A stretch of DNA of 64,000 nt from Cryptomeria japonica (GCF_030272615.1 NC_081410.1:503242942-503306941), one strand, 5' to 3'; counted from the first letter of the stretch, positions 1 to 12,534 are shown. The notes: generated by a model from the letters alone, not told the origin. Numbers and translations are program-made.

Positions 1-1618
1 GATCTCTATGGGAATGCAAATGAATGATGATTTTTGTATATTTTTATTGTGTAGGATGATGTAAATGCAAATGATCTACATGAATTGTTTTTTATTTTTA
101 TATGTAATGCTTATATGATTATGAATCTAAGTGCAAAGATGCAACTAAATGATCTTAATGGATAAAAAGAACAACAATGATAATGATACTAATGCAAATA
201 ATAATGATATGATTAATGAAATGCAAACTAATGCAATGATTGAAATGCAACTAAATGAAATGAATGATGATTGAAATGATTCTAAATATGAATGCACCTA
301 TAATGATCAAATGCAAATTGTTTTTGTTTGTCCAAGTATACTCAATCTTTATTTATGACCATTGATTTATGAATGAAATGATATTCTTATAATGCAACTG
401 ACAATGAATGCTTATAATGCAGGGGGTTAATAAGCTAATCTAAAATGATCTAACTAAAAATGATACTGCCATTCTTCATATGTTATCTTGTAACAATTCT
501 TGATTTCATCATTGAGCTTTTTAAAATATTGTAAGAAAATACAAGCAACTTGACATAATGATTCAAGTTGACTTGAGTATTTCTTACATGGATTTTGATA
601 TAGAAAGTTAATACAAGCAACTTGATATAATGAATCAAGATGACCTGAGTATTTCGTGCAGAATAGACAAGGATTATCTCCTTTCATGTATGACTCAGAA
701 CGTCCTCCTTGATATTTTGTTGATCATATCCTTAGACAAGTACATACCTTAATAAGACATAAACCACGGACAACAAACAAATAAAATAATAATGTCCCAT
801 CATAGCTTCTCTAGTCATGGACATCCTTGAGTCACATAGAGCACATAATTAGCAATAAAATCAAGATATAAACATTGAATCTTGTATGTCATTCACATGT
901 TCTCATGGTAATTAACTAATATAATCATCTTGATGAATGATCATTGATAATGTTTTATTACTTGCTGGTTGATTCTTCATTTTCTAAGTTTCACAATTCA
1001 ATTGTTATAAAAATGCCTTGATGTTCATTGCTTTGTTGCTCATTATCTGTTTTAAAATCCTAGATATTTTTGTTTTTTCTAAGTTTTCCGAATGTTTTGG
1101 ATTTTAAAAGATTCAAAAGATCACCTTAGAAAAAGGAATTAGGATATTTCCCCTAGCAGAAACAAAACTTTATTATGGTTGTACGAATTGATCAAGATCC
1201 AAACCATGGGGGGATACATGCAGAAATGATTGATTCTGATAAAATATAAGACAATGACTATGATAAGTATGTCAAATGTTGATAACTATTGGTAAGCTGC
1301 ATATTTCCTGCTAATGGTTTAGAGCAATGAATGTGAAAGATGAAATGGATGAGCTAGGATAGATGGAAGTGATATATGCGATATGATGGAGTGGAAAGGT
1401 TCACAAAGTGATCTCGTAGATGGAAGAATTCACTTTTTAGATAGCACCTATTTACGAGGTTTTCATTGTCTAAATTTATTGCATTTTTTCCATATTTTGA
1501 TTTTTTCTCTATTTTCACTGTTTTATGCTTTTTAGGGATTTTCTGCTTTTCTAATTTTTACTAATTTCTTCAAGGCTTTATATGTTTTTTATTGATTTTT
1601 TTTTCAGGACTTTATATC
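1..1618 (-). other. Element A 3' region, untranslated
   Basis: No coding domain was seen. Positions 14-420 are full of AATGCAAATGAATGAT words, and the equivalent tract in C (12650-12880) lies directly after the end of its antisense plant mobile domain gene. The block at 780-870 (AATGTCCCATCATAGCTTCT and beyond) matches C at 13360-13430. This collinearity predicts that A's own plant mobile domain gene ends a few hundred bases left of position 1. Confidence 0.6.
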
Positions 1619-3094
1619 TCAAGCATAGAATTTCTTGAGGTGGATAGAATTGATAGGTTCATCAAACCAATCACCTTCAAGAGTAGATAATTTGTATGCT
1701 CCTGAGCCATATGTTGCTACTATGACAAAAGGACCTAACCAATTTGGTTCAAATTTACCCTTCTTTTCTCGGTCTTGCTGATTTCTCAGATTCTACCTTA
1801 GAACTATATCTCCAATCTGAAAAATGTGTGGCTTGACTCTATGATTATAGATTCTTTCCATTCTCTGTTGATATACCTTCAAATGATCTACTGCATTTTG
1901 GCGACATTCTTGAATCAGCTCAAGTTCTTGAAGCCTAGAGACTCATTCTTCTTCTTCTGGTATAAGTCCTTTCAAGGAAACTCATAGAGAAGGTATCTCT
2001 ACTTCTATTAGTAATATGGCTTCTGATCCATAGACTAAGCAATATGGAGTTGCCCCCGTTGGTGTGCAGATGCTGGCTTGGTATGCCCAAAGAGCATGAT
2101 TTAGCTGAATGTGCCAGTCTTTTCCAGCTTCATTGATTGTTTTCTTCAAGATTTTCAAGATAGTCTTGTTTGATGCCTCAACCTGACTATTTCCTTATGG
2201 ATAATATAGAGTAGAAAACCTATGTTGGATATGGAATTGCTCACATATCTCCTTCACATCTTGATTCTTAAATGGTCATCCATTATTAGTGATAATGGTC
2301 ACAGGAACTCCACAGCGACATATTATATAATTCAAGATGAAAGATGATATTTGTTTTCCTATCACTTTTGTCAAAGGTACATCTTCAATCCATTTAGTGA
2401 AATATTCAGTAGTAGTCAGAATGAACTTATGTCCATTAGAGGATGAAGGATTTATCTTACCTACCAAATCAAGGCCCCATTGAGAAAATGGCCATGATCC
2501 TTCTATAGGATGTAATTCTTGTGCTGGTGCATGGATGAGATTCCCATGGATCTGACATTGTTTGCATTTCTTGGTATATTTGAATGAATCTCTCTCCATA
2601 GTAGGCCAATAGTAACCCATACGAAGAATTTTCTTAGCTAGTGTTAATCCACTTGAGTGTGTGCCACAAATACCTACGTGAACTTTGTTAAGAACTTTCT
2701 CAGATTCTTCTTGTTCAAGACATCTCAATAAAGTGCTATCTAGACCTTGCCTATATAAGGTATCAACAATAATAGTATAGCAGGATGAATGACATCTAAA
2801 ATTTCTTCTTTGATTTCGGGATAGGTCAGGAGGAAGGATATTCTCTTTTAAGTATTGATAAGTTTGGTCGTATAAGGATTGACTAGTTCTCGATATATGG
2901 CAAATCATGTAGGTATGTTGGGATTGAATGGTAGGGGTTAAGATATCTTCCACCAGGAATTTATAACACTGTTGATTTTCCTGATTTTGCAAGAGAGATG
3001 CTATTGTAGCCATTGCATCCGCTGCTTTATTCTCATTTCTTGGGATCTGAGTGAATGATACTTCTTCAAAGTGTTCTTTAAACTCTTCTACCAA
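1619..3094 (-). pseudogene. Element A integrase
   Basis: The zinc-binding part has HVGICGTHSSG, GYYWPTM and CKQCQIHG. The core has WGLDLVGKI with the first Asp and FTKWIE. The second Asp is lost: the motif reads IITNNG instead of TDNG (codons near 2276-2287). The Glu of QVEASNKT is present near 2140. The C-terminal part GPFVIVATYGSGAYKL ends at a stop at 1619. Several internal stops exist, for example near 1935 and 2200. With Asn in place of the catalytic Asp the enzyme would be inactive even without the stops. Confidence 0.85.
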
Positions 3095-3468
3095 CTATTT
3101 GTAAGGCATGAGTTTGTCATCCTTAGTTTGATAATCATCATTTATTTGGTTGATGATAAGCTGTGAATCACCATAGACATGTAGTTCCTTGATATTCCAT
3201 TCAATAGCCATTTTGAGACCAATAGTCAATGCTTCATATTCTGCAATATTGTTTGTGCATGGAAACCGCAGTTTATATGATTTTGGAATTGTGTGTCCCT
3301 GAGGTGTGATGAAAAAAATTCCTACGCCTGATCCATATTGTGTATAAGAACCATCAAAGTACAACTCCCAAAATTTTGTACTTAATGTCAGAATGTTTGC
3401 ACCAGGAAATTCAATGTGCAAGGGCATGGCATCTTGTAAAGGTGCTTCAACTAATTGATCAACAATGA
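3095..3468 (-). pseudogene. Element A second, archaeal-type RNase H
   Basis: The motif LYFDGSYTQYGSGVGIFFI, then NIAEYEALTIGL, then HVYGDSQLIINQI is the plant and archaeal type of RNase H. A second RNase H between the gypsy RNase H and integrase is diagnostic of the Tat lineage. The catalytic Asp (FDGS), Glu (AEYEAL) and Asp (GDS) are all present. The Gln of GDSQ is coded CAG here, whereas element D has TAG at this codon. Confidence 0.85.
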
Positions 3469-4889
3469 CTATTCTATATCAAACTCACTTAGTATAATAA
3501 CCCACTTTGCCATTCTACCTATCAAAGTTGACTTGCTGAGAAAATACTTTAGTGGATCTATTTTTTCTACGAGTTTCATAGAATGAGTCAGCATATAATG
3601 TCGCAACTTCTGAGTTGCAAATACAACTGCTAGGCATGTCTTCTCTAGTGATGTATAATTCAATTCATATCCAACAAGTGTTCTACTGATGTAATACATT
3701 TCTCTTTCTTTTCCTTCTTCATCATGTTGTGCTAGGAGAGCTACTAATGATACATTTTTTGTTGAGATATAAAGTAACAATGGTTTCCCTTTGATTGGTG
3801 ATATAAGTACTGGAGGATTCATGAGATATTCTTTGATTTGCATAAAATCCTCTTCACACTTCTAATCCCATTTGAATGAAACATTCTTATGTAAAATATG
3901 AGTGAATGGATGACATCTATTTGCTAATTGAGAGACAAATCTTCTGATTGATTACAATCTTCCTTGTAAAGAACATAATTGACTTATGTTCCTAGGTGAC
4001 TCCATTTCCATGATAGCTTTGACCTTTTTTGGATCTACTTCTATTCCACGAGTTGATATAATGTACCCAAGAATTTTTCCAAAGGTTAATCCAAATGCAC
4101 ATTTCTTTGGATTTAATCTCAACTAATATCTTTCAAGCCTATCAAATATCTTGCCCAAGATGTTCAAATGTTCTTTTCTTGTATGATATTTTTCAAGTAT
4201 ATCATCTACATAATCTTCCATAAATGTATGCATCATATCATGAAAAATTATTGTCATAGATCTTTGATAAGTTGCTCCTGCATTCTTAAGCCCAAATGGC
4301 ATAACATTCTAGTAGTAAGTACCCCATGCACAGGTGAATGTTGTCTTTTCTTGATCTTTAGAGGCGATTCTTATTTGATTGTATCCTAAGAATCCATCCA
4401 TTAATGAAAACATCTCATGTCTTGCTGATAAGTCCACAATTATATCAATGTTGGGTATTGGGAAATCATCTTTGGGACAAACCTTGTTCAAATCTCTGAA
4501 ATTGATGTAGACTCTTATGCTTTTATCTATCTTTGACACTCGCACAATGCTTGAAACCCATTCTGGATAGTCAACGGGTCTTATGAAACCCACATCTAAT
4601 AGCTTCTTTAGCTCATCTTTTATAAGGAGAGTGATGTGTGGATGCATCTTCCTTAGCTTTTGTCTAACTAGTTTTTCTTTTAGATCCACATTGAGATGAT
4701 GCATGATAAGATCTGGATTAAGTCCTGGCATATTTGCATAGGACCAAGCAAAATTTATCTATCTTTGTTTGAATAATTCTATCTATTCTTTCCTCTCTTT
4801 ATTTGATAATGATGTTGTAGAATGAAGTATCTTAGGATCCTTTAGTGTGTCATTGTTTATTGCTTCTGTTGGCTCTACTATAATAGAAG
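3469..4889 (-). pseudogene. pol: Element A reverse transcriptase and RNase H
   Basis: RT blocks are visible in order: RQKLRKMHP, KKLLDVGFIRPVDYPEW, FRDLNKVCPKDDFPIPNID, SLMDGFLGYNQI, FTCAWGTY, NVMPFGLKNAGATYQR, MEDYVDDIL with the catalytic YVDD codons at 4201-4212, then LNPKKCAFG and LGYIIS. RNase H follows from about 3840 with PPVLISPIKGKPLLLYIS, RTLVGYELNYTSLEK and KLRHYM. Stops lie near 4310, 4125, 3995 and 3862. Many are at positions where C or D keep Trp, Gln or Arg. The enzyme would copy element RNA into DNA and remove the RNA. Confidence 0.88.
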
Positions 4890-6135
4890 ATCTCTCCTAA
4901 AAATACATAGGGAGGATGTCAAACTTTCCATCTTCTGGTGCCTCAAATATGTTTTCACCATCAGATACATCCTTTATTTTTCCTCTTGATTGATCTAGTG
5001 TTGCCATGAAATGGTTTTCAGCACTAGGTCTTTTTCCTTGTTTTATTTCAATTTTGCGATTGGAAAGTTTGGCATTCTCCTTACTGCAAGAAATGTTACT
5101 TGATTCCATGATGGAAGATATTTTAGGTGTTATGGGTTTGACAGCATTAAGATACATAGCTATAAGTCATGGTCATTGGAAAAGACATCCAATTCAAGAT
5201 TTTCTAGGTTATCCCAATCAATTAGTTTTGGATAAAGAAGGGGTAAGTCATAGTCATCGTCATTGTTAGGTGCTTCAAGGTTCATGACATAATAGTCATA
5301 ATTTGGCATAGAGTAGGTAATGTCATAGATAGAATGATTTTAAGGATAGTCTCTCCCAAGTGTTCTCCAATAAGTTCTAATGAAATAAGTATTAGTATCT
5401 TGTGGTTCACACTCAAGTGACTCTTCATCTGACATTTGTCCCTTAAACGAATGGATTATATCAACACACACATTTAATACTGCAAGTTCGTTCTTTATTA
5501 ATGTCAATAGATTCATTTGTATTTTGAAGTTGACAAACTTGTGTATGTGATATAGAGGATTCTTTTGCTAGCTTTTGTCTTCTCTTGAACTCAACTTCTT
5601 CTGGACTAATAGTCAATCCTACTTGACTATCTCTTAGTTCTTCTATGTTTCTTCCATACCTTGGTACATCTTGGTCCTCATTTGATAGAAATATAATATG
5701 TCCTGATGCTTGATCCATATCTATTTGTGCTTCTTGTGGCATTACTTCTTGGTCTTTTTCATCCTCTTTCTTTTTTTGTCTTGTATATGCCTCTTTTCTC
5801 TAGATTCTGAGTTCTTCTTGTCTTCTTTCTAACTCTATCCTTTGTTTTATAAAAGACAAGTCTTCATTTGTGATAGCTTCTTTCTCTTCATTCTTTTCTT
5901 CACTTGAGACACTAGATGATACATCTAGACCCCATTCATATCCATTTGAATCTATCTTTGAACCATTGTCTAGGATTACACCATTGTACCATACAAGAAT
6001 ATTGTATGGTGCAAATAGTTCTCTTATTTCTTCCATCTCTGCTTTTACTGCTTCTGGAATATCTTGTTTAGATTTAGCATTTTCTCGTATTCCTTGAACT
6101 TGTTTACAATATTCTTCTTCTCTTTTAATTGCAAG
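4890..6135 (-). pseudogene. Element A charged linker and LIDW module before RT
   Basis: This is a hydrophilic, Glu/Ser-rich stretch. Near 5180-5270 the reading DLPLLYPKLIDWD...LELDVFSND aligns with the same module in C (LPLVHSHLIDWG...LDWFENDEAIAEFLG) and D. After that the frame breaks up and the IAEFLG part is lost. I know no named domain for this module. Confidence 0.55.
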
Positions 6136-6720
6136 TTATTCTTGTTGTTTCTCATATTCTTCTTGTGTTTGCTTATTGGCTACTATTTTTGCTGCTTGTA
6201 GATTTTCTTGCCATTGTTCTTCTTTAGAGACCGATTTTTTTCTCCACTTTGTTTGTTGATAATTATGTTTCTTTTGATTTGGTTTTGAATATCCAAGTCC
6301 CGATTTATCTTCTTTAGATTGCGAGTGAGGACAAATAGGTTTTGAAATACCTTGATGTTGCTTACCAACTGGTCCTTTTCCTTCATATCCCATTTTTTGC
6401 ATGATCCTATAACCATTGACATATTGCTCTATAGGAATTTTGACTTCTGCAGTTGTTGCTATAGTTTCATTTTCATCTTTGTACAACCAACCAAGAATGT
6501 CCTTGTCTTTAGTTTCTTCTGCAAGTGTTCCATCTCTAAAAAATGCTACATTAAACATTTCTTTTGATTTTTCTGAGATCTGAGGTTGGATATTTGCAGG
6601 CTTTCCATTTGATTTAGGTGAAAGTGGAAAATTATGCAAAGAATATTTTCCCATTCCTTCATCATTTAATTTGAGATTTTTCTTGAAAGTTTCCCATAAC
6701 TTTTCTTGAATTTATTTGGT
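6136..6720 (-). pseudogene. Element A G-patch-containing linker after the protease
   Basis: The motif IEQYVNGYRIMQKMGYEGKG near 6375-6435 aligns with the clearer G-patch of D (GFTMLQKKGYDGCSGLGL). The second half has degenerated: the GLG core reads GPVG. A later SGLGYSKP near 6285-6305 may be the end of the domain. G-patches bind RNA or stimulate helicases in other proteins; here the job is unknown. It precedes a Glu/Lys-rich stretch that ends at 6136. Confidence 0.65.
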
Positions 6721-6732
6721 AGGATATACTAA

Positions 6733-7392
6733 TTATCTGTTATGTGGAACTCTTGTATCTTGTGTTGGCTTCAAATTATTGCAATATTGTCTAGACTCTG
6801 CATTTATAGTGACCTCTTGTCCCTCATGAGGAAAATTTATGAATTGGTGATATGTAGAAGGAAATTCTTGCATGTTATGAATCCATGGCCTTCCCAGAAA
6901 AATGTTATAAGAGAGATTCAAATCTAAAACCTGACATAATGTATTCCTTTCCACGGGTTCTATTTTGATTGGTAACACCACAATTCCTGTAGAAGAACAC
7001 TCCTCTTCATCATAAGCCTTAATGGTTATTTTCTTCTTTGGATCTACCACATTTTCTAAATATCCCAAAGCCTTTATTAAACTTATTGCACAAATGTTTA
7101 AGCCAGCTCCACCATCTATGAGTACGTGTTTGACACGAGTTTTATTAATGGTGACTTCAACATGTAAGGGGGCATTGTGAGGATGTTACAAGGATGCGTC
7201 ATTATTTTTAGAAAATAATAAGCAATGAGGGGATATAAGGTGTCCTACCATGTTTTGGAATTGATCTACATCCAAGTCTTTTGAAACTGTTGTTTCCATT
7301 AGAGATTTTTCCAAAATTTCCTTATTCATAGGTGAAATTTTGAGAAGCTCTAGAATTGATATTTGAGCAGGTATTCTTTGCATTTTTCCCAC
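6733..7392 (-). pseudogene. Element A protease region
   Basis: The segment 7186-7392 encodes the pre-protease stretch with ISILELLKISPMNKEIL, nearly the same as in C and D. The aspartic protease follows, with the active-site motif LIDGGAGLNI (Asp codon at 7114-7116), a flap region rich in Gly, and the C-terminal motif FLGRPWIHNM. In this lineage DGG replaces the usual DTG or DSG. The reading crosses a stop near 7184. The protease would cut the Gag-Pol polyprotein. Confidence 0.8.
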
Positions 7393-7404
7393 TAAGTTAT
7401 ATCA

Positions 7405-8677
7405 TCATGAAGTGGAGGTTGATTCATTCATTATACCTGGAAATGTGACCTTTGTTTTGCTTCTCGTAATAACATTGATTGGTTTTGAAGGTGTGTTATC
7501 TTTAACGATGATGAAGTTTACCACATTATCATATGTATAAGTGTAGTTCACTTTGGCTTTTCCTTTGTCATCTTTTGATTTAGATTGTTCACCTTTTTCA
7601 TAGTTTGGAAGCGGAGTTTTGAAAGCTAAGTGGGATTCAGTTGTCTTATGACTATCCACTGTGATAGTTCCATTATCGATTAAATCTTGGATAAGGTGTT
7701 TCAATCTTTGACAATCATTAGTTTGGTGTCCTTTATTTCGATGGTAATTGCAAAAATGATTGTCATTCCACCAATTTGGTTTGACTTATGGTTCATAACT
7801 TCTTACTTCTAGTAAAATAATCAGTTTGTTTGCAAGAAGAGTTTTCAAAGCTGATTCCAAGGATTCTCCAATGTATTTGAATTTCCTGCGAGGATTGGAG
7901 AAGAAAGACTTGGATTTATTATTTTCTTGATTGTTATTGTTTGGGATTTGACTGGATAGATTAAAGATTGGTTTTTTTTTTAGCATTATTGTCGTCATTT
8001 CCTCCATTGATGGCATTCCTATTCTCTAACTAGAATTTGGGTTTGTCATTGTTGTTGTTGTTGTTGTTGTTGTAAGAATTATTGTAAAGTTTTAGATCTC
8101 CTTTCTTTACCATTGCGTCTTCTCTTTTTAGACCATTCTCAATCATCTTGGCGAAAGAAGGAGGACATTGCATTTTTAGACAATAAATCATTTCACTGAT
8201 AAGATTATCAATGAATATGTCCATCTTTTCTTGACTAGGTACATCTCTTGGATACCTATTAAACATTCATTTCCATCACTGCAAGAAGATCATGAAAGAT
8301 TCACCATTCTTTTGTTTAACATTGCATAAATCTAGCATTGTTATCTCATTCCTTACATTGTAGGAGTATTGTGAAATAAATCTCTTCATGAGTTCTTCAA
8401 AATATTTGATTCCAGATGGTAATCTGGAGAACCATTCCATTGATTGTCCATTTAAACTCCTAGGGAATAGATGCATCAGTTAAGTTTTATCGTGTGCAAA
8501 TTCCATACTCATAGTAAAAAACTCCCTAATGTGATCTTGAGGATTAGATTTCCCATCATATTTATCATATTTAGAGATCTCGCAATGCTATGGAAATGGT
8601 ATCATATTCAAACTTTTATCAAAAGGATATGGGCAGATATCTTCCAATGAATACTTCTTGGAGCTTGTTACATTCTG
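7405..8677 (-). pseudogene. gag: Element A gag, central part and zinc knuckle
   Basis: Reading starts at the element C junction with VQNVTSSKKYSLEDICPYPFDKS, which aligns with the capsid start of D. Next comes the retrotransposon gag core (NGQSMEWFSRLPSGIKYFEE near 8400-8470; D has TGQAMDWYSHLP). An Asn run encoded by (GTT)n at 8048-8073 follows. A CCHC-like knuckle (CNYHRNKGHQTNDC) lies near 7700-7760, then a lysine-rich tail. Several stops and frameshifts interrupt it, so it cannot make a functional capsid. Confidence 0.8.
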
Positions 8678-8682
8678 TACAT

Positions 8683-9867
8683 GGTGCTATGCTCAAATTC
8701 ATCATTGCTAAATAGCAAATAAATAAAATCATGAATCCCTTAACTATCTAAGCAATTCGAACACAAAACCAATGAAATAGATGTAAAACATAATGAAATT
8801 AAACAATATAAAACTCCCTATTGTGCATCATGGCTTCCATTGTTATTCTCCTCTTTGTGGTATGGTGGCTCTTAGATATTGCGCTAGCAACCTACAAGTG
8901 ACACAAAGATTCAAAGTTCATGATTGTTGAAAATGGAGATCGAATGCTCAATTTATAGATTATTGGAGAAGATTGATTGAAAGGTGGAATAAATTGATCA
9001 AGAGGTGGAACTTGGGTGATCTCACATGAAGATTGATAGTTGAACAGTTGATTTGGAGGTGAAACTAAATAGATTGAATAGATTAATTGAGTTAACTGAT
9101 TGAGAAAAAGCTAACTAAAGGAAGAAAAAAAATGATTGGAGGAAATTAAGAAGATGCCAAAGCTAACTAGAAGATGGAAATAGAGATTGGAGAGATAAAT
9201 GATTTAATTAATTAATTGATTGAATTAATTAATTTAGCATGTGCTTGCACTTTGACTTAGATTTTCAATTTAATATTTGCATGAGAATTATTTTAAATTC
9301 AATTTAGTATTTGAATATATTTGGAACTTGACTTTGATTTTCAATTTAATTTTTGAAATCATGCACATGTATTTGAATTTAGAAGAAATTAGGAGAATTT
9401 GAAATTAAATGAAATTAGAATTTGGGGATTTGGAAATGGAATTAGAAGAATTAATAAGTTAATTAAATAATTCAAAGAAACTATTTAATTATTTTAGAAA
9501 TGGAATTTAATTAAATAATAAAGCTTATTTAAATTAAAGGATTAAAACATAATTAATTAAATAATAAATATTTAACTATATTTAGAAAAGGGTTGAATGA
9601 TTAGATGATTAGAGATAGAAATTGAAAACAAAATTAATTTATTTAAATAATAAAGATTATTTAAATTGAGAAATTAATTAAAATTAATTAAATAATAAAT
9701 ATATAATTAACATTAGAAAATAGTTAAATGATTAAATGATGATAGAATAGGAAATAGAATAATTAGTAAGATAAAATTAATTAACTTAATTAAATAATTG
9801 AAGAATTATTTAATCAATTAGAGGAATAATTAGTACATGATCAATGAGACATTTTTAGGTGTCTACA
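8683..9867 (-). repeat. Element C 3' LTR (1185 bp)
   Basis: The start on the minus strand is TGTAGACACC at 9867; the end reads GCACC where the 5' copy has GCACA. A TATAAA box is at 8952-8957 on the minus strand. It interrupts gag of element A after the codons for VQNV. Confidence 0.88.
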
Positions 9868-9884
9868 TTTGCCCCTCTTTGAGA
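9868..9884 (-). other. Element C polypurine tract
   Basis: On the minus strand the bases before the 3' LTR read TCTCAAAGAGGGGCAAA. The same tract precedes the 3' LTR of D. Confidence 0.85.
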
Positions 9885-10142
9885 CAAAGTCAGAATGACA
9901 TTATTTCGAAGAAAACAAAAAATTATGCCCCAGTATGCCTTGGTACCACTATATAGTTTAAATATGCCCCCTCAGAAAAGGTGGTCAAAAAATTCAAAAA
10001 TTGAGACCATATTTTCGATATCAGTATAATGAGAAATCATGTGAAGTTTTGTGCAATTTTGAGATCATTTGAGTAGCCTACAAGTTGTTTGAAATTGGCA
10101 GGGACCATGGGCGTCGGGGTGGCAAAAACCCTAATTTTGAGC
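9885..10142. other. Element C spacer between polypurine tract and antisense promoter
   Basis: It is 258 bp with no ORF. It contains TATGCCCCAGTATGCCTTGG and CCCTCAGAAAAGGTGGTC. It may hold upstream promoter elements of the antisense gene. Confidence 0.4.
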
Positions 10143-10150
10143 TATAAATA
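10143..10150 (+). promoter_or_regulatory. TATA box of the antisense PMD gene in element C
   Basis: TATAAATA lies 100 bp before the ATG at 10243, on the strand opposite to the element. The equivalent gene of D has TATAAATG 104 bp before its ATG, so spacing and sequence are kept. Confidence 0.65.
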
Positions 10151-10242
10151 CAGATTTTAGGTTTTCATTTGCTCATTTACATTGTGGTAAGTTCTTGGTT
10201 TTCTATGCCAGTTTTATGCTTCCCTTTGAGTATTTGATCATC

Positions 10243-12534
10243 ATGGCTGACTATAGAGCTCGTTTGCACTTGTCTAATCAAGTACATTCTTATCAGAGAC
10301 CTCTAGGGACTGGCGACATGGTATTTTTCTAAATTTTCTCTAATTTTTGGCCTGTTGTTTTTATTTTTCCAAAAAAATTCTAGTTACATAATTTGCATTC
10401 CTCGTGCATTCACCTTTCGTTTTTCATGCATTAGCTTTTACTATTACGCATTTGTGTAAACTGTTACGCATTAGCTTTAAATGTACCGCATTCATGCTAA
10501 ATATCATGATTTATCTTTATTGTACTATATAAGTGTTAAACGTCACGTATAAGTGTAAAACATTACACATTCGTTGTATATTGAAGTTTTTTGTCATGCG
10601 TTTGATAATTTATTGCATTCTCATTATCCAATACCTGATATTTTCAACATTTTCTTTGTGCTGCAGAATATTGGACTGTTATACTGCCGACAGAGTAGAC
10701 CCAGCGAACTTGATCTTCATGCCGATTTACTTGAGGAGGAGATCACACACATTCAACATCTTTGATTATATTATGTTTTATATTTGCCAAAGGTTATGGC
10801 CAACAGGGCCTTGATTATAGCTCTGATAGAGCGGTGGCATTCTGAGACATGTTCTTGTCATCTTCCTACTGGTGAGGCATCCATTACCTTAGAGGATATA
10901 TGGTGTATACTGCGTATTCCTATTCATGGTGAGAGAGTTGTGTATGATCATGACGATGGCGTTGCTGGATTGTGTGCCCTTTTTGAGTGCAAGGTATAGG
11001 ACTTACAGAATAGTGGTCATTATGATATCCCTTGGGCTCTATTAGACTATGATGATCTGACTATCATATTATGCAGTATCATTGGTGGTTTATTGATGCC
11101 TGATAGACGAGGTCATGGATTTCCAGTTGGATGGGGCAGAGTGCTCCATGATATGATTATTCATCATCGAGTATATGCTTGGGGTCCATGTCTCTTAGCC
11201 ATGGTTTATTATTAGATGCATGGCATTGTATACCTTGGATACCGATCTATCAATTGTGGTGTGACATTGCTTCATACTTGGGCTTGGGAGCACATTTCTA
11301 TCTCTAGACCTATTATTCATGTTGACTTGCAACCTGGTGAGCCTTATGCTTATAGGTACACAACTGCTATTAGACAAAGGGGTTTGAGTAACACCTTGTA
11401 CTAGCGACATTAGCTTGATAATTTCTAGCATTTCATTTGGAGACCATATTTAGATTGCCCCAGTTGAGCAGATGATGCACAAAACTTGCCTTTTTGTAGA
11501 CACCAAAGATATCTTGTTGGTAGGACATTCGAGACACAGAGGATCATTGAGATGTCTCTTCCAGGATGGGTACTTAGATAGTTTGGGGAGGTACAGGTTA
11601 CACCTGATGTTACCACGTATTTTGCTCATGTATCTTGTGAGGTTTCTGATTGGGGTGTACGTATACAACCACATGTTGCTGTTGCCGAGTTTGATGCTCT
11701 TCAATCATTACCTTGGGGTTCGGGTAGAGGTCCAGGTGATCCAGGGTCTACTCTGGAGTATGATGCATGGTGGGCCAGACATAGGCCTATTCCATTGACT
11801 GATCTTGTTGTTCCAATTATAGCACAACATATATGACATCCTAGACAGCGACTGAGGATTGAAATGGGGGAGAGAGCTGGAGAAGGAGATAGGGGTGGAG
11901 GAGCTAAGGAGGGAGGAGATGAGGATATAGACATTGGTGGAGATACCGAGTCTACAAGCAGCGGAGATGACGATCATTATTCAAGGTCATCGAGCACTGA
12001 GGATGGTGATGATGATGATGATATGCCAGAGTTAGAGGACGTGCCTACTGTAGAGGGTGGAGGAGGATAGGTGGGTGATAGGGATGATGATGATTGTAGA
12101 TTCTCAGAGCACAGACTCAGAGTTTATAGGACGAGGTTGCTAGATGAGATGTCGAGTGAGAGGCATACTTCATAGACTACGGTGCACTAGAGACCGAGAG
12201 GGATCATCTCCTGAGGGAGAGAGATGAGGTAGTCAGGAGAGCTCAGATCACCATGGATGCATATGATCAATTATTTGGACTAGTGTCAGAGGCACGTAGC
12301 TAGGTAGATAGATATTTTGTTGCTGCACAAAAGGCTATTTATTATCGGCAGGCCTATGAGAGAGCTATTCCTGAGGGTCAGAGAGAGCCTAGTTTTAGTG
12401 CCTTTATGGGGAGAAGATCGAGTCGATCTACCTCTCAAAAGACTAGCAGTGGAGGAGTCATGGGTCCACCTCGACATCCTGGGGCAGGATCTAGTGGGCA
12501 GGATCCACCTGCTGACAGAGGCAGTGTCGGTTGA
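10243..12534 (+). pseudogene. Antisense plant mobile domain (PMD) gene in element C
   Basis: This gene runs opposite to element C. Exon 1 (10243-10320) encodes MADYRARLHLSNQVHSYQRP and ends ACATG before GTATTT. A 346 bp intron ends CTGCAG at 10666, and exon 2 continues in phase 0 (NIGLLYCRQSRPSELD). The plant mobile domain follows in one frame: ALIERWHSETCSCHLPTGEA, ITLEDIWCILRIPIHGE, GGLLMPDRRGHGFPVGWGR, GVTLLHTWAWEHISISRP, then YDAWWARHRPIPL near 11757. An acidic Asp/Ser-rich tail comes next, then after one frameshift a charged helix (RDHLLRERDEVVRRAQ) and a Ser/Arg-rich end (GRRSSRSTSQKTSS). PMD proteins occur in plant nuclei (MAIN and MAIL1 group) and in transposons. Its role in a retroelement is unknown. 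About nine in-frame stops are TAG or TGA. Confidence 0.82.

Larger units (their letters stand above)
1..8682 (-). mobile_element. Element A, 3' part: gag remainder, pol and 3' region
   Basis: This continues element A below the element C insertion. The order on the minus strand is gag, zinc knuckle, protease, G-patch linker, RT, RNase H, archaeal-type RNase H, integrase and an untranslated 3' region. The 3' LTR and the expected antisense plant mobile domain gene are off the left edge. Confidence 0.85.

Noticed and set aside
8683-9867. Reading the LTR at 8683-9867 as the 5' LTR of element A
   Set aside because: A purine tract, not a primer site, adjoins it, and its flank cuts A's gag in mid-frame; its partner is at 51412-52625.
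11195-11977. Minus-strand open frames opposite the PMD gene of element C
   Set aside because: They are shadows of the plus-strand PMD frame, which carries the domain motifs.
10784-12534. An aminotransferase, as the old name of the plant mobile domain suggests
   Set aside because: No pyridoxal phosphate lysine motif is present; the similarity is only to plant mobile domain proteins.
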